The translations under genes were made by a program, and so were the position numbers. Source: Variovorax paradoxus (GTDB lineage Bacteria; Pseudomonadota; Gammaproteobacteria; Burkholderiales; Burkholderiaceae_C). Taken from it: a stretch of DNA of 64,000 bases. A model generated the notes under the pieces. The model worked only from the letters and a program-made list of their open reading frames with translations. It was not told the origin of the DNA and did not search any database. This document shows positions 20,053-28,251 of the stretch, in pieces (the stretch's first letter is position 1; every line of letters starts with the position of its first letter). Location of the stretch: contig CP063166.1 of the NCBI GenBank assembly GCA_016806145.1, forward strand, positions 4,464,001 to 4,528,000. The letters run 5' to 3'.

Positions 20053-20520
20053 TCAATCCGGCTTCTTCATCACCACCAGCTTGGGCGAGAAGTGCTGCAG
20101 CACCTCGCCGCGCTGGTTGCGCGTCTCGCAGCGCACGCGGACCATCGCGCGGCCCGGCTTGGAACGCGAGGGCACGATCTCGACGATCTCGCTGACCACG
20201 TGCAGCACGTCGCCGGGGCGCGTGGGCTGCGGCCAGCGGATCTCGTCGCCGCCCGAACCGATGATGCCGTCGGCCAGCGGGATGCCGCTGTCGACCAGGA
20301 GGCGCATGGTGACGGCCGCCGTGTGCCAGCCGCTCGCGGCCAGGCCGCCGAAGAAGGTGCGCTTGGCGGCCTCCTCGTCGGTGTGGAAGGGCTGCGGGTC
20401 GAACTGCAGCGCGAAGGCCTTGATCTTCTCGGCGTCGAGCGCGTATTCGCCGCTGGTGAAGCGGTCGCCCACGGCGAGGTCGTCGAGGTACAGCTTCGCG
20501 CGGGTGGTGGTGTCGTTCAT
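20053..20520 (-). CDS. MaoC-family hot-dog dehydratase
   Basis: A 155-residue single hot-dog protein with the (R)-specific enoyl-CoA hydratase-like site: Asp41 and His46 in QFDPQPFHTDEEAAKRTFFGGLAASG. The substrate is probably an enoyl-CoA. It starts 71 bp after the thiolase stop in the same direction, with a strong GGAGGA ribosome-binding site. This suggests a fatty-acyl or branched-chain CoA pathway under the adjacent TetR regulator. Its end is convergent with the DUF455 gene. Confidence 0.88.
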   Translation of the reverse strand: MNDTTTRAKLYLDDLAVGDRFTSGEYALDAEKIKAFALQFDPQPFHTDEEAAKRTFFGGLAASGWHTAAVTMRLLVDSGIPLADGIIGSGGDEIRWPQPTRPGDVLHVVSEIVEIVPSRSKPGRAMVRVRCETRNQRGEVLQHFSPKLVVMKKPD

Positions 20521-20591
20521 GGTGCGTTCCTCCTTCGCAAGATGGCACGGCGGCATTGTCGCCACCGTGCCGCGTCGTGTCGCGTGGACGC

Positions 20592-21725
20592 TCAGACGCG
20601 CTCGAGGATGGTCGCGATGCCCTGCCCGCCGCCGATGCACTGCGTGGCCAGCGCATAGCGGCCGTTCTCGCGCGCCAGCAGCGAAGCCGCCTTGCCCGTG
20701 ATGCGCGCGCCGGTCGCGCCCAGCGGATGGCCGATCGACAGGCCGCCACCGTCGAGATTGACCGCGGCCGGATCGAGCCCGAGGTCGCGGATGCAGGCCA
20801 GCGCCTGCGAGGAGAAGGCCTCGTTGATCTCGACCACGTCGAGGTCGGCCACGCTCAGGCCCGCGCGTGCCAGCGCCTTGCGCGTGGCGGGAATCGGGCC
20901 GATGCCCATGATGGCCGGGTCGACGCCCACGGTGGCGAAGGACCTGATGCGCGCCAGCGCCTTCAGGCCATGGCGCGCGGCGAAGGCATCGCTGGTCACC
21001 AGCACCGCGGCCGCGCCGTCGGTCAGCGGCGACGAGGTGCCGGCCGTCACCACGCCGTCGGGACGGAAGGCGGGCTTGAGGTTGGCCAGCGCCTCGGCCG
21101 AGGTGGTGGGACGGATGCAGCCGTCGGCCTCGACCAGGTCGCCCGAGGCCAGGCGCACCGGCACGATCTCGCCGGCCAGGCGGCCCTGCTCGCGCGCGGC
21201 GGCGGCCTTGCGGTGCGACTCCACCGCCAGCGCCTCCTGGTCGGCGCGGCTCACGTTCCAGCGCTGCGCCACGTTCTCGGCGGTCTCGCCCATCGAGATG
21301 TAGGCGGCGGTGTTCGCCAGCAGCTCCGGGCTCGGCGAGAAGTTGAAGCCGCCCTGCGGCACCATGCTCATCGACTCCACGCCCACGCAGAGGAAGGCCT
21401 CGCCCATGCCGGCCTCGATCTGCGCGGCGGCAATGTGCACCGCCTGCATCGACGAGCCGCAGAAGCGGTTGACGGTCATGCCGCCCACCTCGTGCGGCAG
21501 GCCGGCCAGCAGGCCGACGATGCGCGCGAGGTTGTTGCCCTGTGAGGCCTCGGGGTAGGCGCAGCCCAGGACGATGTCCTCGAGCAGCGCGGGATCGAGG
21601 TCGGTGCGCTGCAGCAGGCCCTGGACCACGCCGGCGGCCAGCGTGTCGGGACGCACCCCGGCCAGCGCGCCCTTCTTCGCGAAATGGAACGGCGAACGGG
21701 CATAGGCGGAAATGACGGCTTTCAT
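20592..21725 (-). CDS. acetyl-CoA C-acyltransferase (thiolase)
   Basis: A 377-residue thiolase. The acyl-accepting Cys89 is in NRFCGSSMQAVH, the His of GHPLGATGAR follows, and the last catalytic Cys sits in QCIGGGQG. It could cleave 3-ketoacyl-CoA or form acetoacetyl-CoA; the sequence alone does not decide. AAGGAG lies 6 bp before the ATG. The promoter holds a TTGACC -35 (21772-21767) and an 18-bp CTACC-N8-GGTAG dyad, shared with the TetR gene. Unusually short for FadA, but normal for PcaF/PhaA-type enzymes. Confidence 0.92.
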   Translation of the reverse strand: MKAVISAYARSPFHFAKKGALAGVRPDTLAAGVVQGLLQRTDLDPALLEDIVLGCAYPEASQGNNLARIVGLLAGLPHEVGGMTVNRFCGSSMQAVHIAAAQIEAGMGEAFLCVGVESMSMVPQGGFNFSPSPELLANTAAYISMGETAENVAQRWNVSRADQEALAVESHRKAAAAREQGRLAGEIVPVRLASGDLVEADGCIRPTTSAEALANLKPAFRPDGVVTAGTSSPLTDGAAAVLVTSDAFAARHGLKALARIRSFATVGVDPAIMGIGPIPATRKALARAGLSVADLDVVEINEAFSSQALACIRDLGLDPAAVNLDGGGLSIGHPLGATGARITGKAASLLARENGRYALATQCIGGGQGIATILERV

Positions 21726-21741
21726 GGTGTGCTCCTTAAAA

Positions 21742-21759
21742 CTACCATCCAATCGGTAG
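21742..21759. promoter_or_regulatory. TetR operator at the thiolase promoter
   Basis: CTACC-N8-GGTAG dyad (CTACCATCCAATCGGTAG), located between a TTGACC -35-like hexamer and the AAGGAG ribosome-binding site of the thiolase gene. The same arms and spacing occur at 22420-22437 in front of the TetR gene. Confidence 0.8.
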
Positions 21760-21815
21760 GCTGACAGGTCAAAAAAGAGGCACGCGGGGCGTGCCTGTGG
21801 GTGAATGCAGGTGTG

Positions 21816-22415
21816 TCAGACGGGCAGCGAGCTCCTCAGCTGCGCGATCGCCTCGTCGAAATCCTCCACGCGGCCGGTCATGCGCGACGCGAGCAGCGCG
21901 CCCTGGCAGACCGCGAACACATAGGCCCCGAGCGCCGCGGCATCGGGGCCGCCGCCTTCCGCGGGGCGCGCGGGCAGCAGCGCACCGAACACGCCCGCGA
22001 GCCACCGCACCTGCAGCTCGCGCAACTCCTGCACCGTGCGGCGCAGCTCGTCGTGGATGCAGTCCCAGCCCGGCGTCAGCGCGCCCGCGGGACAGACGGC
22101 CGAGCCGGCGCGCAGGCCGTTGCGGCACATGCGGAAATAGGCGTCGAGCGCCTCGCGCGGCGCGCGGGCCTTGGCCTCGTCCCAGCGCCGGAAGCCCTGG
22201 ATCGCCTCGCGCAGCACGGCCACGCCCAGCGCCTCCTTCGACGGGAAGTGGTGGTACAGGCTGGCCTTGCGCACGCCGACCGCGTCGGCCACGTCCTGGA
22301 AGCTGAAACCCAGGTACGAGCGCGTGGTGATGAGCTCGCGCGCCGCGCCCAGGATCTGGTCGCGCGTGCTGCCGGTGGCGAGTGCCGCTGAGGCCGCTGA
22401 GGAAACGCTGCTCAT
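21816..22415 (-). CDS. TetR-family transcriptional repressor
   Basis: A 199-residue regulator with an N-terminal helix-turn-helix (about 17-62: RDQILGAARELI, then FSFQDVADAVGVRKASLYHHFPSKE). The ligand domain contains two cysteines around AVCPAGALTPGWDC. It lies directly upstream of, and in the same orientation as, the thiolase/MaoC operon. Identical CTACC-N8-GGTAG dyads occur at its own start and at the thiolase promoter, so it very likely represses both. The inducer may be an acyl-CoA or a reactive electrophile; that is inference. Confidence 0.9.
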   Translation of the reverse strand: MSSVSSAASAALATGSTRDQILGAARELITTRSYLGFSFQDVADAVGVRKASLYHHFPSKEALGVAVLREAIQGFRRWDEAKARAPREALDAYFRMCRNGLRAGSAVCPAGALTPGWDCIHDELRRTVQELRELQVRWLAGVFGALLPARPAEGGGPDAAALGAYVFAVCQGALLASRMTGRVEDFDEAIAQLRSSLPV

Positions 22416-22419
22416 GATG

Positions 22420-22437
22420 CTACCTACTATAAGGTAG
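22420..22437. promoter_or_regulatory. TetR operator at its own promoter
   Basis: CTACC-N8-GGTAG dyad (CTACCTACTATAAGGTAG). It encloses a TATAGT -10 element on the minus strand (22431-22426) and ends 5 bp from the TetR start codon, ideal for autorepression. The mRNA leader would be only a few nucleotides. Confidence 0.8.
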
Positions 22438-22502
22438 GGAAAAAAGAAGGCCTATCGCACCGGCGACATGCCCGCGTCGGCGCCGGGGTCCGCAGCGCGT
22501 TC

Positions 22503-23510
22503 TCAGTCCGCCTTGATCCCGGCCGCCTTCACGATCCTGCCATTGCTCTCGAACTCGCTGGCGATCTCCTTGGCGAAGTCGGCCGCGGGCCCGCCCGTGG
22601 GCACGTTGTCGGTGGCCGTGAGCTTGGCGCGCAGCTCGGGGCTGGCCAGCGCCTTGTTGATCTCGGCGTTGTAGCGCGAGAGCAGCGCGGGCGGCGTGGC
22701 GGCCGGCGCGAACACGCCGAACAGCGAGTTGATGTTGGCGGCCTTGTAGCCCAGCTCGCCCAGCGTGGGCACCTGCGGCAGGCTCTCGAGCCGCGCCGGC
22801 GCGCCCACCGCGAGCGGCCGCAGCTTGCCCGACTGGATGTGCGCGCCCAGCGTCGGGCTGGCGTTGGTCGAGAGGATCTCGAACTGCCCGCCCAGCGCAT
22901 CGTTGAGCTGCTGGCCGCCGCCCTTGTAGGGCACGTGCGTGATGTCGACGTTGGCGGCCGAGCGCAGCTGCTCGAGCACGATGTGGCCGAGCGAGGCCGG
23001 CCCCGAGGTGGCCCAGCGCACCGCGCCCGGATGGGCCCTGGCGTCGTCGAGCAGCGCGCGGAAGTCCTTCGCCTTGCTCGCGGGCGTGGCGATCAGCAGC
23101 ACCGGCGAATACATCACGCTGGCCACCGGCGCCACGTCCTTCAGCGGATCGAAGGGCAGCTTGCCCAGGTGCGGGCTCAGCACCAACGGGCTGATGGCCG
23201 AGAAGCCCAGGGTCGCGCCGTCGGGCGCGGCCTTGGCCACCGCGTCCATGCCGATCGCGCCGCTGGCGCCCGCGCGGTTCTCGACCACCACCGTGGTGCC
23301 GAGCTGCGCCGCGAGCCGGTCGCCGAGCGCGCGCGCGACCACGTCGCTGACGCCGCCGGCCGGGTAGGCCACGATCAGCCGCAGGGTCTTGGGCACGGCG
23401 GGCGTTTGGGCCGCCGCGGTGCCGCAGAGGAAGGCGCTGGCCGCGGCCAGCGAGGCGAGCACCGCGGTGCGGCGCGTCGACGGGAAGAAGGAATGCATCG
23501 GATTCGTCAT
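22503..23510 (-). CDS. Bug-type (TctC) periplasmic receptor 1
   Basis: A 335-residue tripartite-tricarboxylate-transporter receptor. It has a signal peptide (about 1-35, ending TAAAQTPA), then LRLIVAYPAGGVSDVVAR, NRAGASGAIGMDAVAKAAPDG, THVPYKGGGQQLND and the closing LGY.. region typical of Bug proteins. They bind carboxylates or other small organics in the periplasm. GAGGG lies 6 bp before the ATG at 23510. No TctA/TctB membrane subunit is nearby. It is the last gene of a run after phnDCE. Confidence 0.9.
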   Translation of the reverse strand: MTNPMHSFFPSTRRTAVLASLAAASAFLCGTAAAQTPAVPKTLRLIVAYPAGGVSDVVARALGDRLAAQLGTTVVVENRAGASGAIGMDAVAKAAPDGATLGFSAISPLVLSPHLGKLPFDPLKDVAPVASVMYSPVLLIATPASKAKDFRALLDDARAHPGAVRWATSGPASLGHIVLEQLRSAANVDITHVPYKGGGQQLNDALGGQFEILSTNASPTLGAHIQSGKLRPLAVGAPARLESLPQVPTLGELGYKAANINSLFGVFAPAATPPALLSRYNAEINKALASPELRAKLTATDNVPTGGPAADFAKEIASEFESNGRIVKAAGIKAD

Positions 23511-23530
23511 GGCCCTCGAGTCTGCCTCCA

Positions 23531-24514
23531 TCAGTCGAGCTGCAGCTTGCGCTCGCGGATCAGCTTCGACCATTTCTCGTTGTCGGCCTTCACGAAGGCC
23601 GCGAACTCCACCGGGCCCAGCGAATGGACCTCGGCGCCCGCGGCGGCGAACTTGGCGCGGATCGCCGGCTGCGCGAGCGCCCTGGCAAGTTCGCCCGACA
23701 GGCGGTCGACCACCTCCTTGGGCATGCCCGCCGGTCCCACCAGGCCCTGGAAGCCCACCGACTCCATGCCCGCGAGGCCCAGCTCCTTCACGGTCGGCAC
23801 GTCGGGCAGTTGCGGATCGCGCTGCGGCCCGGTCACGGCCAGCGCCTTGAGCTTGCCGCCCTTCACCTGCGGCAGCAGCACGCTGCCCGCGTCGATCAGG
23901 ATCTGCGTCTGCCCGCCGATCAGGTCCTGCACCGCGGGCGCGCTGCCCTTGTAGGGCACGTGCGTCATGTCCAGGCCGGTGACCTGGTTCATCAGCTCGC
24001 CGTTGAGGTGCGTCGAGGTGCCGTTGCCGCCCGAGGCGAAGTTGACCTTGCCGGGCTGGCCCTTGGCCCAGGCCACGAACTCCTTGAGGTCCCGGGCCGG
24101 ATGGTCGGGCCGCGTCACCGCGATGTAGCTGCCCTGGCTGATCTGGCCGATGTAGGTGAACTGCTTGATCGGGTCGTACGGCGGCTTGCTCTGCAGGTAC
24201 GGCGCGATCGCGAACGGCCCGGTGTTGGCCAGCAGCAGCGTGTAGCCGTCGGCCGGCTGGCGCGTGAGCTCGGTGGCGGCGATCATGCCGCTGGCGCCGG
24301 GCTTGTAGTCGACCACCAGCTGCTGCTTGAGCGCCTCCTGCAGCGGCACCTGCACCGTGCGCGCCGCGAAGTCGATGCCGCCGCCGGGCGGATAGCCCAC
24401 GATCAGGCGGATCGGCTTGGCCGACGGATAGCCCTGGGCCAGGGCGGGGCCGGTGGTGGCGGCGGCGGTTGCGGCGAGCGCCAGGCCGGCCAGGAAGACG
24501 CGGTGGATCCTCAT
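23531..24514 (-). CDS. Bug-type (TctC) periplasmic receptor 2
   Basis: A 327-residue receptor of the same family, with its own signal peptide (cleavage near PALAQ-GYP), the loop GYPPGGGIDFAARTVQ, KPGASGMIAATELTRQPADG and THVPYKGSAPAVQDLIGGQ. It lies 20 bp upstream of receptor 1 and 95 bp after phnE. Its sequence is clearly different from receptor 1, so this is not a recent duplication. The ligand is unknown. Sharing a transcript with a phosphonate-type ABC importer is unusual. Confidence 0.9.
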   Translation of the reverse strand: MRIHRVFLAGLALAATAAATTGPALAQGYPSAKPIRLIVGYPPGGGIDFAARTVQVPLQEALKQQLVVDYKPGASGMIAATELTRQPADGYTLLLANTGPFAIAPYLQSKPPYDPIKQFTYIGQISQGSYIAVTRPDHPARDLKEFVAWAKGQPGKVNFASGGNGTSTHLNGELMNQVTGLDMTHVPYKGSAPAVQDLIGGQTQILIDAGSVLLPQVKGGKLKALAVTGPQRDPQLPDVPTVKELGLAGMESVGFQGLVGPAGMPKEVVDRLSGELARALAQPAIRAKFAAAGAEVHSLGPVEFAAFVKADNEKWSKLIRERKLQLD

Positions 24515-24609
24515 GTCGATGTCTCTCGTGTTCGAAAGCCGCCGATTCTGCGGCAAGCCGCGGCACGGCCTCGAAGCACGGGAGGCGGGGAGCGCGAACC
24601 GCCGCCGCT

Positions 24610-25431
24610 TCAGGAACGCGCGCCCTGCTGGATCCAGGCGCGCAGCCGGGTCGAGAGGTAGTCGGCGGTCATCACCATGACCACGATGACCAGGATGCAG
24701 GTCGCCGTGTCCTGGTACTGGAACAGCTTCATGCTGCCCACCAGCTCGAAGCCGATGCCGCCCGCGCCCACCATGCCCAGCACGGTGGCCTGGCGCAGGT
24801 TGGTCTCGAAGCGGTAGACGATGACGCCGATCCATGCCGTCACGACCTGCGGGATCACGCCGAAGACGATGGTCTGGATCGGGCCCGCGCCGGTGGAGCG
24901 CAGCGCCTCGATCGGCCCCTGGTCGATCTCCTCGATCGACTCGGCGAAGAACTTGCCGAGCATGCCCGCGCCATGCAGCGCCAGCGCCAGCACGCCGGGA
25001 AAGGGGCCGAGCCCGACGGCCGCCACGAAGATCAGCGCGAGGATGATCTCGTTGATGCCGCGCGTGATGTTGAGCACCTGCCGCATCGCATGGAACACCG
25101 CCGCGTTCGGCGAGATGTTGCGCGCCGCGAAGAAGCACAGCGGCACCGCGAGCACCACCGCCAGCAGCGTGCCCCAGAGCGCGATCTGCACCGTCTCGAT
25201 GGCGGGCTTCACCAGCTTGCCCATGAACTCCCAGTTGGGCGGCAGCATGCGGCCGAGGAAGTCGGCGATCCAGGGCATGCCCTTGGCGAGTTCGCCGAAG
25301 CTCACCTGGGCGCCGATCGCGGCCCACCAGAGCACGCCGAGCCCGGCCGCCGCGGCGACCAGGTATTTCCACCAGCCGGGGTTGCCGCCGCTGCGGGCGA
25401 TCAACAGGTTGTAGCGTCCGATCGCGATCAT
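24610..25431 (-). CDS. phnE: phosphonate-type ABC transporter permease
   Basis: A 273-residue inner-membrane permease with about six hydrophobic segments and the PhnE/EAA-like loop around FFAESIEEIDQGPIEALRSTGAGPIQTI. It would form the translocation channel with PhnC and PhnD. A long N-terminal cytoplasmic stretch precedes the first strong segments. Its start overlaps the phnC stop (ATGA), the normal coupling in phn operons. Confidence 0.9.
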   Translation of the reverse strand: MIAIGRYNLLIARSGGNPGWWKYLVAAAAGLGVLWWAAIGAQVSFGELAKGMPWIADFLGRMLPPNWEFMGKLVKPAIETVQIALWGTLLAVVLAVPLCFFAARNISPNAAVFHAMRQVLNITRGINEIILALIFVAAVGLGPFPGVLALALHGAGMLGKFFAESIEEIDQGPIEALRSTGAGPIQTIVFGVIPQVVTAWIGVIVYRFETNLRQATVLGMVGAGGIGFELVGSMKLFQYQDTATCILVIVVMVMTADYLSTRLRAWIQQGARS

Positions 25432-26258
25432 GGCTGCTCCAGGGCGAGTTGCTGGACCGGCGGCAGCGCCGGCGCGTGCGCCGCGGCCACGGCCGCGTCT
25501 TCCTTCGGTTCCCCGGGGTCGGGCTCGAGGCCGCCCGGATAGATGCGCTGCAGCACCTCGTCGGTGAGCTCATCGGGCCGGCCCTCGAACACCACGCGAC
25601 CGCCCGCCACGCCGATCACGCGCTGCGCGAACTCGCGCGCGTAGTCGACCTGGTGCAGGTTGCAGATCACGGTGATGCCGTCCTCGCGGCTGGCCTGCCG
25701 CAGGTAGTTCAGCACCTTGCGCGAGGTCTTCGGATCGAGGCTGGCCACGGGCTCATCGGCCAGGATCACCTTGGGCCGTTGCGCCAGCGCCCGCGCGATG
25801 CCTACGCGCTGCTTCTGGCCGCCCGAGAGCGTGTCGGTGCGCAGGTCGGCCTTGTGGTCGAGCTCGACGCGGCGCAGGCATTCGCGCGCGATCGCGATGT
25901 CGCGCGCCGGAAAGACCTGGAACCACGAGGCCAGCGCCGGCATCGAGCCCAGGCGCCCGGTCAGCACGTTCTTCAGCACCGACAGGCGCGGCACCACGTT
26001 GTAGTGCTGGAAGATCATCGCCACGTCGCGGCGCACGCGGCGCAGCCCCGCGCGATCGCGCCGCACCGGCGCGCCGTCCACCCGCACCTCGCCCTGCGTG
26101 GGCTCGGCGAGCTGGTTGATGCAGCGAAGCAGGGTGGACTTGCCGGCGCCCGAAGCACCGAGGATGACGACGAACTCGCCCTTGCCGACCGCGAGGTCGA
26201 CCTGGTGGAGCGCGGTGAAGTCGCCGTAGCGCTTGCCAAGGCCGCGGATCTCGATCAT
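25428..26258 (-). CDS. phnC: phosphonate-type ABC transporter ATP-binding protein
   Basis: A 276-residue ATPase with Walker [10 protein letters not shown] at 34-42, the signature [15 protein letters not shown], Walker [14 protein letters not shown] and the switch His in [13 protein letters not shown]. The last ~35 residues are Pro/Ala-rich. It overlaps phnD upstream and phnE downstream by four bases each. The family is specific for phosphonate, phosphite or related anions, but paralogues import other compounds. Confidence 0.93.
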   Translation of the reverse strand: MIEIRGLGKRYGDFTALHQVDLAVGKGEFVVILGASGAGKSTLLRCINQLAEPTQGEVRVDGAPVRRDRAGLRRVRRDVAMIFQHYNVVPRLSVLKNVLTGRLGSMPALASWFQVFPARDIAIARECLRRVELDHKADLRTDTLSGGQKQRVGIARALAQRPKVILADEPVASLDPKTSRKVLNYLRQASREDGITVICNLHQVDYAREFAQRVIGVAGGRVVFEGRPDELTDEVLQRIYPGGLEPDPGEPKEDAAVAAAHAPALPPVQQLALEQP

Positions 26259-27121
26259 TTCATCTTCCCCAGGTCGAGCTTCAGGATCCTGGCCGTGTCG
26301 CGGATCACGTTGTAGGCCGCGTCGTTGGTGGGGTGGAAGCCGTTGAGCAGGCCCTGGTCGGACCAGGGGATGTCCTTCACCTGCAGGAAGGCCGCCTGCA
26401 CGCGCTGCTTGAGATCGGCGCCGAGATCCTTGCGCCAGACCGTGGGCGACTCGGGGATCGGATCCGAGCGCCAGACCTCGACCAGGTCCTCGCGCTTGAC
26501 CAGCCCCTTCGCCACCGCGGCGTCGAGGATGCGGTCGGCGATGGCGGCCGCGTCGACCTTGCGGTTCTGCACCGCGATCGCGCTCGAATCGTGCGAGCCC
26601 GAGAAGATCACGCGGCCGAAGTCCTTGTCGGGATCGAAGCCGGCCTTCATCAGCCCCGCCTTGGGGAACAGGTGGCCCGAGGTGGAGCTGGGGTCGACGA
26701 AGGCGAAGGTGCGGCCCTTCAGGTCCTTCACGCTCTTGATGCCGCTGTCCTTGTGGGCCACCACCTGGCTGTAATAGAAGGTGCGGCCGGCCTTCTTGGT
26801 CTCGGCGACCGCGAAGGCCTCGATGTCGGCCACCGTGGTGCCCAGCACGTACGAGAACGGGCCGAGGTAGGCCACGTCGAGCCGCTTCGAGCGCAGCGCC
26901 TCGATCACGCCGTTGTAGTCGGCCGCCACGAAGGGCTTGACCGGCATGCCGAGGCCTTGGGCCAGCATGTCCATCATGCGCTGGCTGTTGGCGATCATCG
27001 CGCGCGAGTCCTCGGAAGGAATCAGCCCGACCGTGAGCGCCTGCTGCGCCCTCGCCGGTGGAAGGAAGGCCGCGCCCACGGCAGCGGCCGAGCCGAACAG
27101 CAAGCTTCTGCGTTTCATCAT
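26255..27121 (-). CDS. phnD: phosphonate-type ABC transporter substrate-binding protein
   Basis: A 288-residue periplasmic binding protein. It has an RR-containing signal peptide (MMKRRSLLFGSAAAVG, cleavage after PARAQ), then LTVGLIPSEDSRAMI, VAYLGPFSYVLG, DPSSTSGHLFPKAGL and GSHDSSAIAVQNRKVDAAAI, all PhnD hallmarks. The serine/threonine-rich loop would bind the oxyanion. GGAGAC lies before the first of two adjacent ATGs at 27121. It heads the phnDCE-Bug-Bug run and diverges from a LysR gene across 221 bp. Confidence 0.93.
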   Translation of the reverse strand: MMKRRSLLFGSAAAVGAAFLPPARAQQALTVGLIPSEDSRAMIANSQRMMDMLAQGLGMPVKPFVAADYNGVIEALRSKRLDVAYLGPFSYVLGTTVADIEAFAVAETKKAGRTFYYSQVVAHKDSGIKSVKDLKGRTFAFVDPSSTSGHLFPKAGLMKAGFDPDKDFGRVIFSGSHDSSAIAVQNRKVDAAAIADRILDAAVAKGLVKREDLVEVWRSDPIPESPTVWRKDLGADLKQRVQAAFLQVKDIPWSDQGLLNGFHPTNDAAYNVIRDTARILKLDLGKMK

Positions 27122-27250
27122 CTGTGTCTCCAGTCTTGTGCGGTTCCGGTCCCTCGCGCCGCCGTCGTGGCGGCCCGAGGATTCGTGGCGCTCCGGTCGT
27201 CTTTTTTCGTGCCGACCTGGAGCACCTGCGGCGAGTACATCACCGGCCCA

Positions 27251-27314
27251 TTCATCGATCCAATTCAAATTTTTTCGTCGATGTATTCAATGAACCTATA
27301 GTCGGTTTCATCGA
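27251..27314. promoter_or_regulatory. AT-rich divergent control region between phnD and LysR
   Basis: A conspicuous AT-rich island holds TTCATCGA at 27251-27258 and again at 27307-27314. CATCGA (27253-27258) pairs as a dyad with TCGATG (27278-27283). TATAGT at 27297-27302 is a plausible -10 for the LysR gene. The exact operator cannot be fixed by eye. Confidence 0.45.
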
Positions 27315-27342
27315 GAATTCCCGCTTTTTCCGGAGCCACCGC

Positions 27343-28242
27343 ATGCGCCTGACACAGCTTCGTTCCTTCTTCGCGGTGGCCCGCGAAGGCAGCTTCACGC
27401 GCGCCGCCGAGAGCCTGCACGTGAGCCAGCCCACCATCACGACGCAGGTGCGCTTTCTCGAGGAGGCCTACAAGGTCGAGCTGTTCCATCGCCGCGGCCG
27501 GCGCGTGCAGCTCACGGTGATGGGCGAGCAGTTGATGCAGCTCGCGCAGCAGATCTTCAGCCTCGAGGCCGACGCCGTGAACCTGCTGGGCGACGCGGGC
27601 GAGCTGCGCACCGGCCACCTGCGCGTGGCGGCCGTGGGGCCCTACCACGTGACGAAGATGCTGGTCGACTTCAACCAGCGCTATCCCGGCATCAAGGTGA
27701 CGGTGAGCACCGGCAACTCGCAGGACGTGCTGAACCAGCTGCTCGACTACAGCGCCGACGTCGGCGTGCTCGCGCAGATGGTGCGCGACGAGCGCTTCCT
27801 CGCGGTGCCCTTCATGAAGCAGCCGGTGGTGATCTTCGTGCCCTCCTCGCACCGCTTCGCGCGCCGCCGCGCGATCCGGCTGGCCGAGCTCGAGGGCGAG
27901 CGGCTGATCATGCGCGAGCAGGGCTCGACCACGCGCAAGGCGCTCGAGCTCGCGCTCGACAAGGCGCGCATCCGCACCGACGTGGTGATGGAGATCGGCA
28001 GCCGCGAGGTGATCCGCGAAGCCGTGCTGCAGGGCCTGGGCATCGCCGCGGTGTCGGAGGTCGAGTACGTGCCCGCGCCCGACCTGCATCGCGTGGCGAT
28101 CAGCGACACCGAGATCTTCACCTCGGCCCATGCGCTGTGCCTGGCCGAGCGGCGCGACATGCGCATGGTCAGCGCCTTCTTCGACACGCTCTCGCCCGCG
28201 CTCTCCGCCGCGCCAGAGGGCCGGCGCCGCAGGAGCCACTGA
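27343..28242 (+). CDS. LysR-family regulator of the phnDCE cluster
   Basis: A 299-residue regulator with an N-terminal winged helix (LRSFFAVAREGSFTRAAESLHVSQPTI) and a periplasmic-binding-like effector domain (HLRVAAVGPYHVTKMLVDF onward). It fits the aminoethylphosphonate-associated LysR group by its position opposite phnD and by its core. CGGAG lies 8 bp before the ATG. It probably controls the divergent importer across the AT-rich region at 27251-27314. It is tail-to-tail with xerD, 9 bp apart. Confidence 0.88.
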   Translation: MRLTQLRSFFAVAREGSFTRAAESLHVSQPTITTQVRFLEEAYKVELFHRRGRRVQLTVMGEQLMQLAQQIFSLEADAVNLLGDAGELRTGHLRVAAVGPYHVTKMLVDFNQRYPGIKVTVSTGNSQDVLNQLLDYSADVGVLAQMVRDERFLAVPFMKQPVVIFVPSSHRFARRRAIRLAELEGERLIMREQGSTTRKALELALDKARIRTDVVMEIGSREVIREAVLQGLGIAAVSEVEYVPAPDLHRVAISDTEIFTSAHALCLAERRDMRMVSAFFDTLSPALSAAPEGRRRRSH

Positions 28243-28251
28243 GCGGCGGAC

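Noticed and set aside
22503..24514. Complete tripartite tricarboxylate transporter
   Set aside because: Only periplasmic receptors are present. No TctA or TctB membrane subunits occur in the window.
24610..27121. Full phosphonate-utilisation operon
   Set aside because: No C-P lyase, phosphonoacetaldehyde hydrolase or aminotransferase genes are next to phnDCE.
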